Assembly (NCBI RefSeq): GCF_040939785.1
Contig: NZ_CP162553.1
Location: forward strand, 5,103,001 to 5,167,000
From: Bradyrhizobium lupini
GTDB lineage: Bacteria; Pseudomonadota; Alphaproteobacteria; Rhizobiales; Xanthobacteraceae
Reading direction: 5' to 3'
DNA: 64,000 nucleotides
Shown: positions 1 through 8,166 of the stretch, one piece after another
Position numbering within the stretch: the first letter of the stretch is position 1
Layout of the letters: every line of letters starts with the position of its first letter
The notes under the pieces: model-generated
What the model was told of the DNA's origin: nothing
Seen by the model: the letters and a program-made list of their open reading frames with translations, nothing else
The model's database searches: none
Position numbers and translations under genes: made by a program

Positions 1-435
1 TGCCGGACCCTTGGGTGTTGTATGCGACGCGCCAAGTCCGCTTACCGAAGCTTGCGTCGCACCGCTCAAATGGAACCTAAGGGAAACGCGTGGCCGACAT
101 GGCCGAATATGAATTCTGCTGTCGCACCACATTGCGAGAGCAGTGAGGCCGCTTCGTGAAATGATGCGGACCGCATCGCACAACAACTGGCGCAATATTA
201 GGCTGTGAACTCCGGGACAGAATCGTTATTTATTCCGTCATAAATTCTAAAAACTGGGGCGGGCGGACTTGGAAGGGGAGCGACCGATGGCGGCGGCGCT
301 GCAGATCAACTTTGCACTTTGGGGTATGCTCATCTGCGCGAGCATGGAATTGACCGAGTTGATCCAGAGTTTTTACTAGAGCTCTCGAAGCAGGTGACCG
401 GCGCAATTTTGCCGGGCACTCGCGTCCGTCGATCA
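1..435. other. Left-edge region with no supported gene
   Basis: I see no convincing coding region here. The reading frames over bases 230-435 are arginine-rich translations of GC-rich DNA with no recognisable domain, and they overlap the 3' end of the periplasmic protein gene that follows on the minus strand. There is no clear terminator hairpin or tRNA. The segment may hold the end of a transcription unit whose genes lie outside the window. Confidence 0.4.
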
Positions 436-873
436 TCACCGGCAGCGCGGATAGATCGCGGCGAGGTCGCGTCCCTTCAGCAGAAGCAACCGCGACGAGA
501 GGCCGCCGCGGCGACTGATCCAGTCGCGCACCGGGCCGGGATAGGCCGCAAGCACCGCATCGGATGCTTCCGGCTCGGCGTAGAAGCGTCCGCGCCGATC
601 GACCGAGCGCGCCGCATGGAAGCCGAGCACGGCGCGTTTTGTCACACAAATCCGCTCGCCCGGCACGATGCTCAGTACCAGTGTGCAGGCGGACAGGCAG
701 GGACCGTCGATCACCACGCGCTCGCCGCTCTCGCGCACCTTCTCGAACAAATCGAGGAACGGCCCGACCTGTCCACCGGGCGACTGGATGATGCGGATTT
801 CGGCCGAGGCAGGTGTGGCGGCGAGCAGCGCGGATGCGAGGATCAGGGCCCTGAGAAAGGTGACGCGCCGCAT
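436..873 (-). CDS. Predicted periplasmic protein, ClpP/crotonase-fold-like
   Basis: The 145-residue product has a clear Sec signal peptide: basic MRR, a hydrophobic stretch of about 15 residues, then an ASA-type cleavage site near residue 24. The mature part contains VIDGPCLSACTLVLS followed by GFHAA, which resembles the small periplasmic proteins of COG3904 that share the ClpP/SppA-like fold. The serine in CLSAC sits where the nucleophile of that fold would be. A GGAGG ribosome binding site lies just upstream of the ATG. The gene is 81 bases downstream of the SDR gene on the same strand and may be co-transcribed with it. The substrate is unknown, and protease or hydrolase activity is inference from the fold only. 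Confidence 0.72.
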   Translation of the reverse strand: MRRVTFLRALILASALLAATPASAEIRIIQSPGGQVGPFLDLFEKVRESGERVVIDGPCLSACTLVLSIVPGERICVTKRAVLGFHAARSVDRRGRFYAEPEASDAVLAAYPGPVRDWISRRGGLSSRLLLLKGRDLAAIYPRCR

Positions 874-954
874 GAAGCCTCCGCGAATTCGAGTCCGTAG
901 GATAGGCCGACGAGAAGAGGTGGTAACGCTTCGCTAGGCCAACCTACGCGGTGC

Positions 955-1743
955 CTACCCGTTCCTCCGCTCGCCGCGCAGCGTCGGCAGGCCGATGCCT
1001 GCCGCATCGAAGCCGCCATCGACGGCCAAAATTTGTCCGGTGATGTAGCTCGATCGTTCCGAGCACAGGAAGTAGATGGCTTCGGCGAGTTCCTCTTCCA
1101 GGCCGTAGCGGTTGAGCGGAATGGCGTCGTGATAATCGGCGCGGATCTCGCTGGTGTGCACCTGCTTCGCCATCGCGGTGTCGACCGGTCCCGGCGCGAC
1201 CGCGTTGACACGGATGTTGAGGGACGCGAGCTCAACCGCGAGCTGCTTGGTAAGGTGCGCGAGACCGGCCTTGCTGGTGCCGTAGGCCGAGCGCAGCGTC
1301 GAGGCGCGCACTGCCGAGATCGAGGTGATGTTGACGATGGCGCCGCCATTGCCGTCGCGCATCAGCGGCACCGCCGCCTTGGTGCAGAGGAACGGGCCGG
1401 TGAGGTTGACCTCGAGCACGCGCCGCCAATCGGTCTCCGACGTCTCCATCAGCGGCGCGAACACGGCAATGCCGGCATTATTGACGAGCGCATCGAGCCG
1501 GCCAAACCGCTGTTCGACCGTCGTCATCGCGGCGGCAACCGCGGCTGCGTCCGAGACGTCGCAGGTCAACGCCAGCGTGGCCTCGTCCCGGCCGATCTCG
1601 GCGACCGCGCAGCCGAGCAACTCGCCCTCGATGTCGATCAACGCCACCCGCCAGCCCTCGCTCAAAAACTTCTTCGCGGTCGCAAGCCCGATGCCACGCG
1701 CGGCTCCGGTGACGAGGGCAACGCGGTGCGGGGTAGGGGGCAT
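955..1743 (-). CDS. SDR family NAD(P)-dependent oxidoreductase
   Basis: The 262-residue protein is a classical short-chain dehydrogenase/reductase. It has the cofactor glycine motif TGAARGIG near residue 12, NNAG near residue 88, a catalytic serine in the NITSIS segment, and the YxxxK pair in YGTSK. The C-terminal ILAVDGGF segment is typical of FabG-like members. The length is normal for the family. An AAGGA motif precedes the ATG. The substrate cannot be told from the sequence, because FabG-like SDRs act on many sugars, alcohols and acyl-ACPs. It is divergent from the SnoaL-like gene across a 156-base gap. Confidence 0.88.
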   Translation of the reverse strand: MPPTPHRVALVTGAARGIGLATAKKFLSEGWRVALIDIEGELLGCAVAEIGRDEATLALTCDVSDAAAVAAAMTTVEQRFGRLDALVNNAGIAVFAPLMETSETDWRRVLEVNLTGPFLCTKAAVPLMRDGNGGAIVNITSISAVRASTLRSAYGTSKAGLAHLTKQLAVELASLNIRVNAVAPGPVDTAMAKQVHTSEIRADYHDAIPLNRYGLEEELAEAIYFLCSERSSYITGQILAVDGGFDAAGIGLPTLRGERRNG

Positions 1744-1899
1744 TGGCTGATCGGTCCTTATGAAAGATTGGGTCGCGCAAACGCGAGCCTCTTTTACTTC
1801 GCTTTCGTCCCGACGAGGAAGGCCTTAACTCGAAGGCACGATGTCGGGACGGTCCTCGATGGATCGTCTTCCAGGGGATCATTGCCAGGGAGATCCGCA

Positions 1900-2262
1900 A
1901 TGTCCAACCACGAGCGCCAGATTCGAGACCTTTTCGCCGCTTATCTCGGCAACGACCGGCAACGGGTCGCCGACGCGTTGGCGGACGATTTCCGCTTCAC
2001 CAGCCCGTTCGACGACGACCTCGACAAGGCGGCTTATTTCGAGCGTTGCTGGAGGGACACCGGCTGGATTGCGCGGCACGACATCGAGCGGATTTTCGTC
2101 CAAGGCGACGAGGCCTTCGTCACCTATCTCTGCCTGGCGACAGATGGCAGGAGCTTTCGCAACACCGAGTTCTTCACCTTCGCCGGCGGCAAGATTCGCT
2201 GCATCGACGTCTATTTCGGCGCTGCCCGGCAGGACGGGCGTTTCCTGCCGCAGGCGCGCTAG
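1900..2262 (+). CDS. SnoaL/NTF2-like nuclear transport factor 2 family protein
   Basis: The 120-residue protein has the pattern of the NTF2-like/SnoaL superfamily: an N-terminal helix (RQIRDLFAAYLGND), a segment on fields such as FRFTSPFDD, and a C-terminal sheet with FFTFAGGKIRCIDVYFG. Members form a cone-shaped pocket and act as small isomerases, hydrolases or binding proteins. I chose the ATG at 1900 because it gives a family-typical N terminus and a GGGAG site lies about 8 bases upstream. The same frame is open much further upstream, antisense to the SDR gene, which is a GC-rich shadow. The specific function is unknown. Confidence 0.75.
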   Translation: MSNHERQIRDLFAAYLGNDRQRVADALADDFRFTSPFDDDLDKAAYFERCWRDTGWIARHDIERIFVQGDEAFVTYLCLATDGRSFRNTEFFTFAGGKIRCIDVYFGAARQDGRFLPQAR

Positions 2263-2421
2263 GGCCAGCCAATAATCGCCAGAATAATTTTCGTCACCTG
2301 TCGGTTTCGTCAAGGTTCCTTCGTCTTGGAGGTGAGGGTGGGCGGCCCGGGCCGCCGCTCCGCCCATCCGGAGTGGCGCCTCGCCGCGTAACCCGAACGA
2401 AAAAGCACGCAAGGAGTGCTC

Positions 2422-2823
2422 ATGCGATTCATGATGCTGATGATCCCGCTCGGCTACGAGACCGCGGCGCCCGACGTTCAACTCGATCCCGAGCGGGTCG
2501 CTGCGATGATGCGCTACAACGAGGCGCTGAAGGACGCCGGCGTGCTGATCACGCTCGACGGCCTGCACCCGCCCTCGATGGGCGCGCGCGTCTCGTTTGC
2601 GGCCGGCAAGCCCATCGTGACCGATGGTCCGTTCGCCGAGGCCAAGGAGGTCCTGGGCGGCTACTGGATGATCGAGGTTGCCTCGCGTGCCGAGGCGATC
2701 GCCTGGGCCAGGCGGTGTCCGGCCGCACCGAACGAAATCATCGAGATCCGTCAGGTGCAGGAGATGAGCGACTTCCCGCCTGACGTGCAGGAGGCCGCCG
2801 GTTTCGGCGACCTGAAGAAATAG
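2422..2823 (+). CDS. YciI family protein with DGPF motif
   Basis: The 133-residue product carries the TDGPFAEAKE signature at about residue 74, diagnostic of the DGPF/YCII-related family, a ferredoxin-like fold of uncertain enzymatic role. The start at 2422 (MRFMMLM) is preferred over a GTG two codons earlier because an AAGGAG motif begins at 2411. Many such genes sit beside an ECF sigma factor, but none is seen here. A second YciI-type gene follows 38 bases after the stop, so the two probably form an operon. Confidence 0.85.
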   Translation: MRFMMLMIPLGYETAAPDVQLDPERVAAMMRYNEALKDAGVLITLDGLHPPSMGARVSFAAGKPIVTDGPFAEAKEVLGGYWMIEVASRAEAIAWARRCPAAPNEIIEIRQVQEMSDFPPDVQEAAGFGDLKK

Positions 2824-2861
2824 CCGCAGCTTCGTCTATCCATCACCAAAGGAGAGAACCG

Positions 2862-3224
2862 ATGAGCACCGACACCTATCTCGCCGTTTTCCTCGGCAGC
2901 AAGACCAGTTCCAAATGGACCGCATGGAATGCGATGCCCGAGGCCGAGCGCAAGGCGAAAGAGCAGGCGGGCATGGCGGCGTGGAAAGGCTGGGTCGAAA
3001 AGCACCAGGGCGCGATCGAGGCCATGGGCGGCCCGCTCGGCAAGACCAAGAAGGTCGACGGCAAGGGCATCGCCGACATCGCCAACGAGATGGGCGCCTT
3101 CACCGTGGTGCGCGCAGCGTCCCATGAAGCCGCGGCGAAGATGTTCGAGAACCACCCGCACTTCACGATCTTCCCCGGCGAACGCGTCGAGATCATGCCG
3201 GTGCTGCCGATCCCTGGCGGCTAG
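2862..3224 (+). CDS. YCII-related domain protein
   Basis: The 120-residue protein has the general layout of YCII-related proteins: a beta strand (YLAVFLG), two amphipathic helices, a central AFTVVRA strand and a final EIMPVLPI strand. It lacks the DGPF signature of its upstream neighbour. An AAGGAGAG ribosome binding site is placed correctly before the ATG. Its co-orientation and short spacing with the DGPF gene suggest co-expression. The function is unknown. The family assignment rests on fold-like pattern rather than a diagnostic motif. Confidence 0.7.
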   Translation: MSTDTYLAVFLGSKTSSKWTAWNAMPEAERKAKEQAGMAAWKGWVEKHQGAIEAMGGPLGKTKKVDGKGIADIANEMGAFTVVRAASHEAAAKMFENHPHFTIFPGERVEIMPVLPIPGG

Positions 3225-3303
3225 GATCTCGGGCCGCCTCGCCGGACCGGGAAGAATACGGGCTGATCAACCCGTCGCCGCTAGTGACCTTCACCGCCGG
3301 CTC

Positions 3304-3322
3304 ATGTAAAGGTCGTTCACAT
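3304..3322. promoter_or_regulatory. Predicted TetR operator at the regulator's own start
   Basis: Here is a 19-base imperfect palindrome, ATGTAAA-N5-TTCACAT, that overlaps the ATG of the following TetR gene. The same half-site spacing occurs at 4129-4147, upstream of the next gene, as ATGTAAA-N5-TTTACAT. The shared 19-base architecture suggests that the regulator binds both sites and represses itself. The palindrome is read directly from the sequence. Binding is inferred. Confidence 0.55.
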
Positions 3323-4061
3323 GAGCTGGCGCAAGGAGACGCGCCGCGCCGAGCGCGGCTATCACCACGGCAATCTGAAGGAAGCCCTGTTGCAGGCCGC
3401 CCTCGGATTGATCGCCGAGAAGGGCGCGGCCGGCTTCACCTTTGCCGATGCCGCGCGCATGGCCGGCGTCAGTGCGGCGGCGCCGTACCGGCATTTTCGC
3501 GACCGTGAAGAACTGCTGTCCTCGATCGCGCAGCGCGGCTTCGAGCAGTTTGAATCGCGCCTGACCGCGGCTTGGGACGACGGACGGCCCGACACCGTCA
3601 CGGCGTTCGAGCGTGTCGGCAGGGCCTATCTCGCCTTCGCCCGCGAGGAGCCCGCGTTCTACAACGCGATGTTCGAATCTGGCCTCCCGGTGGATGCCAA
3701 TCCGGCGCTCCAGGCGGCCAGCGAGCGTGCTTTCAACATCATTCGTGCCGCGGCGGAGCGGCTTGCCGCGCTGGCGCCGCCGGGCACGCCGCGGCCGCCG
3801 GCGATGATGATGGCGCTGCACATCTGGTCCATGGCGCATGGCGTGGCCTCGCTGTTCTCCCGCGGTGACGCCGCGCGTCGAAAGCTGCCGATGTCGCCGG
3901 ACGAGCTGCTCGAAGCTGAGGTGCTGATCTATCTGCGCGGTCTCGGCTTCCCGACCGATCGCCGTCCCCCGGCGAAAAGCGCCGAGCCGCCGCCGGTGCC
4001 GCCGGAGGCATCCTCCGGTTCAGGCGTGCCGCCCGGTGGTCCCTGGGGCAAGCCGAAATAA
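3321..4061 (+). CDS. TetR/AcrR family transcriptional regulator (WHG-type C-terminal domain)
   Basis: The 246-residue protein has a TetR helix-turn-helix at about residues 14-60 (ALGLIAEKGAAGFTFADAA, then AGVSAAAPYRHFRDREELL). The C-terminal ligand domain resembles the TetR_C_33/WHG class. A Pro/Gly/Ser-rich tail of roughly 30 residues (PPAKSAEPPPVPPE and on) follows and is probably disordered. AAAGG at 3308 can serve as the ribosome binding site, which places the start inside the predicted operator. The next gene, DUF2852, is preceded by a perfect copy of the same palindrome, so this regulator probably controls both itself and that gene. The inducer is unknown. Confidence 0.88.
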   Translation: MSWRKETRRAERGYHHGNLKEALLQAALGLIAEKGAAGFTFADAARMAGVSAAAPYRHFRDREELLSSIAQRGFEQFESRLTAAWDDGRPDTVTAFERVGRAYLAFAREEPAFYNAMFESGLPVDANPALQAASERAFNIIRAAAERLAALAPPGTPRPPAMMMALHIWSMAHGVASLFSRGDAARRKLPMSPDELLEAEVLIYLRGLGFPTDRRPPAKSAEPPPVPPEASSGSGVPPGGPWGKPK

Positions 4062-4101
4062 AGTTACCCAAATAATTGCCCCGCCCTGTCAGGCGGTCGG
4101 C

Positions 4102-4134
4102 TTGACAAAACCGCGGGATGATCTACCTATGTAA
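4102..4134 (+). promoter_or_regulatory. Candidate promoter of the DUF2852 gene
   Basis: A perfect TTGACA -35 element lies at 4102-4107. The -10 element is less clear: TACCTA at 4124 with 16-base spacing or a TATGTA-like hexamer slightly further on. The -10 region runs into the palindromic operator at 4129-4147, an arrangement expected for repression by blocking RNA polymerase. Confidence 0.5.
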
Positions 4135-4147
4135 ATGTTATTTACAT
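4129..4147. promoter_or_regulatory. Predicted TetR operator, perfect palindrome
   Basis: ATGTAAA-TGTTA-TTTACAT is a perfect inverted repeat with 7-base arms (8-base arms and a 3-base centre if the next pair is counted). It overlaps the -10 region of the DUF2852 promoter and matches the spacing and half-sites of 3304-3322 at the upstream TetR gene. It is AT-rich in a GC-rich genome, as TetR operators often are. Its role is inferred from position and match. Confidence 0.65.
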
Positions 4148-4181
4148 TCACAACGGCGCTGATGCCGTCATGGAGAGGGAA

Positions 4182-4667
4182 ATGGCCTACACCGCTGATG
4201 TCAATCGATGGCGCGGCCCTTCGGACCAACACTACGAGCGCCCCCACATGCTCAATACGCCCTGGCATCCCGGCTGGATCGCCGTGACCATCCTCGGCTT
4301 CATCATCTGGTGGCCGATCGGACTTGCCCTTCTCTTTTTCACACTCGGGAGCAGAAGAATGTCGTGCTGGAGCAACCAGGATCGCTGGCAGAACAAGATG
4401 GAGCGGATGCAGTACAAGATGGATCGTATGCGCGGCCGCATGGAGCGCCACGGTTTCGGCTTTGGCTTCGGTCCGCCCTCGAGCGGCAACCGCGCCTTTG
4501 ACGAGTACCGCACCGAGACATTGCAGCGGCTCGAGGAGGAGCAGGTCGAGTTCAAGAACTTCCTCGACCGTCTGCGTCACGCCAAGGACAAGGAAGAGTT
4601 CGACCAGTTCATGGCGCAACACAAGACACGCCCGACCCCGCCGCCGACCGACCAGCAGCAAGGTTGA
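4182..4667 (+). CDS. DUF2852 domain-containing membrane protein
   Basis: The product of about 161 residues belongs to the alphaproteobacterial DUF2852 group. It has one strongly hydrophobic segment (GWIAVTILGFIIWWPIGLALLFF), followed by a Met/Arg/Gln-rich charged helix (KMERMQYKMDRMRGRMERH), an FGFGFG stretch, and a conserved FDEYRxETLxxLEEEQxEFxxFLxRLRxAKDKxEFDxFM region. I chose the ATG at 4182 because GGAG at 4172 is well placed. An in-frame ATG at 4170 would add four residues. The function is unknown. It appears to be under control of the upstream TetR regulator through the palindrome at 4129-4147, and a strong terminator follows. Confidence 0.85.
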   Translation: MAYTADVNRWRGPSDQHYERPHMLNTPWHPGWIAVTILGFIIWWPIGLALLFFTLGSRRMSCWSNQDRWQNKMERMQYKMDRMRGRMERHGFGFGFGPPSSGNRAFDEYRTETLQRLEEEQVEFKNFLDRLRHAKDKEEFDQFMAQHKTRPTPPPTDQQQG

Positions 4668-4741
4668 TCTCAAGCTTGATCTCGGGACTGACGCCTCTCA
4701 AAGCCGTCAGGCGCATGCCCCCAAAGTCCTGATGGCCCGAG

Positions 4742-4780
4742 CCGCCCGCCTGCGCAACCCGCAGGCGGGCGGTTTGATTT
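4742..4780. terminator. Strong intrinsic terminator
   Basis: CCGCCCGCCTGCG (4742-4754), a CAACC loop and CGCAGGCGGGCGG (4760-4772) form a perfect 13-bp stem, followed by TTTGATTTT. It lies between the convergent DUF2852 (+) and desaturase (-) genes and is best placed to end the plus-strand transcript. Confidence 0.85.
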
Positions 4781-4870
4781 TGGGAATGCGCGTCAGGCTG
4801 CCGCGACCGTCCGGATTGCCTTGGTTTGGAAAAGTCTTGGTCTGGAAAGTCCTGGTCCAGAGAGACTTGG

Positions 4871-6034
4871 TCAGCGCGCCGTGGCGAGCTGCGCGCGAAC
4901 CGACTCCAGGAAGTGTTCGTAGGCATAGTCCACGATCTCGTTAAGTGATCGCGTTCGCGCAAACATCGCCTTGGCCTCGGCGAGAAACTCCTCGCGGGTC
5001 GGAATCTTCGGCAAGTGCAGATGCGTCAGTGCATCGACACCTTCGTGCGCGCGACTCAGGATGTCGTGCAGCGTCGGCAGTTGCAACTGGGCCAAATCGG
5101 CTCGGCGGAGCGCCGACGAAATCGCATGCGCCAGGGTCTGCGCATCGAACCGTCCGGCAAGCTCGCGGGCCGCCCGGTTGATGACGCGTGCGCCAAGCGG
5201 CTGCTCGTTGCGCAGCACCTGCTCGGGTGGCGACTTCATGTTCCAGACGATGCCGAACCAGGACAGCACCTTCAGGATGTAATAGGTGACGTCGATTTCC
5301 CACCAGCGAAAACCCTGCCGCACGCTGCTCTGGTAGGCGTGGTGATTGTTGTGCCAGCCCTCACCGAGAGTGAACAAGGCCAGCAGCCAATTGTTGCGTG
5401 AATCATCGCCGGTCACGTACCGCTTGCGTCCATGCACGTGGGCGAGGGAATTGATGCAGAAGGTCGCGTGATAGACCAGCACGGTGCTCCACAGGAAGCC
5501 GACGACGAGACCGGACCATCCGCCAACCAGGAAGCAGAGCGCAGCCAGCGTGACGGCTGGCAGGAGTTCCAGGCGATGCAGCCACATCAACTCCGGATAG
5601 GCGGCGAAATCTCCGACTTTCACGAGGTCGGTGCCATCGTGCTCCCTGTAAAAAATCCAGCCGAGATGACTGTAGAGGAAGCCTCGATGACGCGGCGAAT
5701 GCACGTCGTCTTCGGTATCGGAATGCAGATGATGATGTCGATGCTTGGCCGCCCACCACAAAACGCTTTTCTGCGCGGTGCTTTGCGCAAGCCAGGCCAG
5801 GATGAACTGAAACACTCGACCGGTCGCAAAAGCCCGATGGGAGAAATAGCGGTGGTAGCCTGCTCCGATCGCAAACATACGGACGACATAGAGTGAGGCG
5901 CAGATCGCGATGGCCTGCCAGGTAACGCCGGTCCAGATCGCAGCAATGCAGCCGAGATGGACCAGCAGGAACGGCAGGGCGGAGGGATACATGATGTCGT
6001 CGTGTTGGTCGTCAGCGGGGGCGTTGGGCGACAT
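4871..6034 (-). CDS. Acyl-CoA/fatty acid desaturase (delta-9 type)
   Basis: This is a membrane di-iron desaturase of about 387 residues. It has all three histidine boxes: HRYFSH, HRHHHLH and HNNHH. Four hydrophobic segments flank them, as in the stearoyl-CoA desaturase family, which introduces a double bond into membrane acyl chains using O2. The C-terminal portion after the third box (about 130 residues with charged helices) is longer than in the minimal family. The ATG at 6034 is preferred, since the frame stays open upstream only through unrelated Arg/Pro-rich sequence; another candidate is 5992. The serine-acetyltransferase homologue is divergent from it. Confidence 0.9.
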   Translation of the reverse strand: MSPNAPADDQHDDIMYPSALPFLLVHLGCIAAIWTGVTWQAIAICASLYVVRMFAIGAGYHRYFSHRAFATGRVFQFILAWLAQSTAQKSVLWWAAKHRHHHLHSDTEDDVHSPRHRGFLYSHLGWIFYREHDGTDLVKVGDFAAYPELMWLHRLELLPAVTLAALCFLVGGWSGLVVGFLWSTVLVYHATFCINSLAHVHGRKRYVTGDDSRNNWLLALFTLGEGWHNNHHAYQSSVRQGFRWWEIDVTYYILKVLSWFGIVWNMKSPPEQVLRNEQPLGARVINRAARELAGRFDAQTLAHAISSALRRADLAQLQLPTLHDILSRAHEGVDALTHLHLPKIPTREEFLAEAKAMFARTRSLNEIVDYAYEHFLESVRAQLATAR

Positions 6035-6348
6035 GTATTGGCGTGACCTTGGAGGACGGGGATTCGGGATTCGCTTCGGCAGCACTGAGGGCCGCTGTGT
6101 GCGACAATCCCGGGGATGGCGGACCACTGCGGGGCTTTGAACGAGATGCTTTGCCTGAGCAACCCGGGCCAGCGCGGCAGCACGAACCTGAGACCATAGC
6201 TACGGGCGGAACTCGGCTGCCTCCATATATATGATCCCGACTGCTTGGCATGCAAGCTCGTAGCCTCACGGGGTGCGTGGCGCGCGGGCTGCCGACGGCC
6301 TATAGCCGACAGTGAAAAGGAAGCGTCAAAATACCGCAGGCAGCAACG
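6035..6348. other. Divergent intergenic region between desaturase and cysE-like gene
   Basis: These 314 bases have no supported gene. They must hold the two divergent promoters. An AT-rich CATATATATGAT stretch near 6224 is a possible -10 region, but I cannot pair it with a clear -35 element. Confidence 0.35.
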
Positions 6349-7116
6349 ATGGCGGAAGCGGCGATGATGGCGAGCGAAACCCTCTGGCAGAAGATCCGCG
6401 ACGAGGCGCAGCGCACCGCGGCAGCCGACGCCATATTCGGCAAGGCTCTTGTCGGACTCATCCTCGTCCATGACGATTTTACCGCCGCACTGTCCGACCT
6501 GATCGGACGCCGGCTTGGCGACAGCGAGGTCGAACGCGCGCGCTTCACGACATTTTCCCGCGACGCCTTCAATGGTCAGCCGGATCTGATCGAGGCGGCC
6601 GGCCGCGACTTGCAGGCCATCGTGCTTGGCGATCCCGCCATCAGCGGAGTGTTGGCGCCGCTGCTGCACTTGAAGGGCTACGTCGCCTTGCAGGCGTGGC
6701 GCGTCTCGAACTGGCTCTGGCATCACGACCGTGGTGACGCGGCGCTGCTATTTCAGAACGAGACGTCGAACGTCCTGCAGGTCAGCATTCATCCGTCGGC
6801 GAGCTTGGGATCGTCGGTGTATCTCGACCACGCCACCGGCATCGTAATCGGTGCCGATGTGGTGATCGGCGACGAGGTCACCATGCTTCAGAACGTCAGC
6901 ATCGGTCGTGGCACGGAACTGCCGGCGCGCTCGCCTCGCATTGGTCGCGGCGTGTTCATCGGCTCCGGCGCGACAATTCTCGGCAACGTCAGAATCGGCG
7001 ATTTTGCAAAGATCGGCGCCGACACCGTCGTGACGAGCGACGTGCCCCGGGGCTGCACCGCAATCGGCAATCCGGCGCGGCTGACCAATTGCCCAGAGCC
7101 CGCTTCCGCGGCCTGA
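6349..7116 (+). CDS. cysE: Serine O-acetyltransferase (CysE) homologue, atypical active site
   Basis: The 255-residue protein aligns along its length with CysE, which transfers acetyl from acetyl-CoA to L-serine in cysteine synthesis. It has an N-terminal helical domain, then a left-handed beta-helix from about residue 145 (VSIHPSASLG, LDHATGIVIG, ILGNVRIGDFAKIGADTVV). The Asp-His pair of LDHATGI is kept. The second catalytic-site histidine, normally in an RHPKI segment, is replaced: here the loop reads ARSPRIG. The C terminus lacks the terminal Ile that binds CysK. It may be a divergent CysE, or an acetyltransferase for another hydroxyl acceptor. The start is uncertain, with alternatives at 6364 and 6367. 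Confidence 0.78.
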   Translation: MAEAAMMASETLWQKIRDEAQRTAAADAIFGKALVGLILVHDDFTAALSDLIGRRLGDSEVERARFTTFSRDAFNGQPDLIEAAGRDLQAIVLGDPAISGVLAPLLHLKGYVALQAWRVSNWLWHHDRGDAALLFQNETSNVLQVSIHPSASLGSSVYLDHATGIVIGADVVIGDEVTMLQNVSIGRGTELPARSPRIGRGVFIGSGATILGNVRIGDFAKIGADTVVTSDVPRGCTAIGNPARLTNCPEPASAA

Positions 7117-7151
7117 CTCGCCGTCACGTCATCAGGCGACGTGCTCCTCGT

Positions 7152-7670
7152 TCACGCGGCGCGGCGGCGGCTCTCGCCGCCATGACGCGGGCTGACCGGC
7201 TCCGAACTGGTCTGGCCTGGCGCGTCCAGCACCGCGACGTGATGCCGGTAGACCAACTCCCAGCCCTTCCACCCCGTGAAAAGCAGAATGCCGACCACGA
7301 TCAGGGACAGCGCCACGCCCCACGGCTTGATTGCAGCTTCCGCGCCTTGCGCGTAGCGGAGGTAGAAATTGATCAGAGCCAGCACGACGGCTACGAGATT
7401 GCCGATCATGTGATACCAGGCGTCATTGAGGCTGCGGATGCGGGCGTCGCTGAAGAAGTCGGTGAAGCCGGCCACGGCCGCAACGAGCGCCATCACAATA
7501 CCGGCGCCGATCAGCCAGATCGCGGCTCTGGCCCAAAAGCCGTCACCGGTGCCGATGAAGGCGAGATCGGCGATGGGCGCGCCGACCAGGAAGGCGACGG
7601 GGAACGGGATGATCATGGGGTGGAGCGGATGATCGCCGACCGCGGCGGTCGTCTTGGGGTTGATGCTCAT
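7152..7670 (-). CDS. DUF2231 domain-containing membrane protein
   Basis: The 172-residue protein has four hydrophobic segments and the DUF2231 opening pattern: DHPLHPMIIPFPVAFLVGAPIADLAF, then FTDFF, WYHMIGN and a final LFTGWKGWELVYRHHVAV. Conserved His and Asp residues in the family suggest haem or redox ligands, but the function is not established. I chose the ATG at 7670 because a GAGG site lies about 7 bases upstream and the residues before it are GC-rich translation without family similarity. It is convergent with the cysE-like gene. Confidence 0.85.
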   Translation of the reverse strand: MSINPKTTAAVGDHPLHPMIIPFPVAFLVGAPIADLAFIGTGDGFWARAAIWLIGAGIVMALVAAVAGFTDFFSDARIRSLNDAWYHMIGNLVAVVLALINFYLRYAQGAEAAIKPWGVALSLIVVGILLFTGWKGWELVYRHHVAVLDAPGQTSSEPVSPRHGGESRRRAA

Positions 7671-8166
7671 GGCAAAACCTCGCGAGAAGTGATTTTCCAG
7701 ACAATTTTTCGGACGGAGGCTGGTTCCTCTGACCGGGATAGCGGGCTCCGCTCCTGATGCGCACGGGAAAGCGGAACTCTGCTGTCCCGGGCGCAGCGCA
7801 CCGTCCCGTCGGGAACACGGCCCGCCCGCCGCGCCTCCCATCCCCCTGTGCGACCTCCCTTTCCCGCACTCAAATTCGTCTGCGGTAACCCAGCATTAAC
7901 CATCGCCGGGCTCTGGTAATTGCGGACAATCGCGCGCCCAAAGCCTGAAGTCTGAGCCTTGGGGTCGGGCCCATAGTTTTGACATCTTGGCAGGGAATGC
8001 AGGCGGCCGGCTTTGGACGAGCCCTGCACCCCAGAAAGACAAGGCTTTGAGCGGGCTTGCCGGCCGCGCCGGTTCTAGCGCGGCTATTGGGGAACCGGCG
8101 GCCATTTGCTGGCCGGGACATTAGGTCGGGACATCAGGTAACGATCGCCTTGAGAGGATACTGCTT
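7671..8166. other. Intergenic region upstream of tolQ
   Basis: These 496 bases contain no supported gene. The region should carry divergent promoters for tolQ (+) and the DUF2231 gene (-). A TTGACA lies at 7979-7984 without a convincing -10 hexamer at 16-18 bases. I see no terminator hairpin or RNA gene. Confidence 0.35.

Noticed and set aside
319..900. Plus-strand frame over the periplasmic protein gene
   Set aside because: The minus strand has a signal peptide, a GGAGG site and conserved motifs. The plus-strand frame has none.
7979..8010. tolQ promoter from the TTGACA at 7979
   Set aside because: No plausible -10 hexamer lies 15-19 bases downstream, where the sequence is GC-rich.
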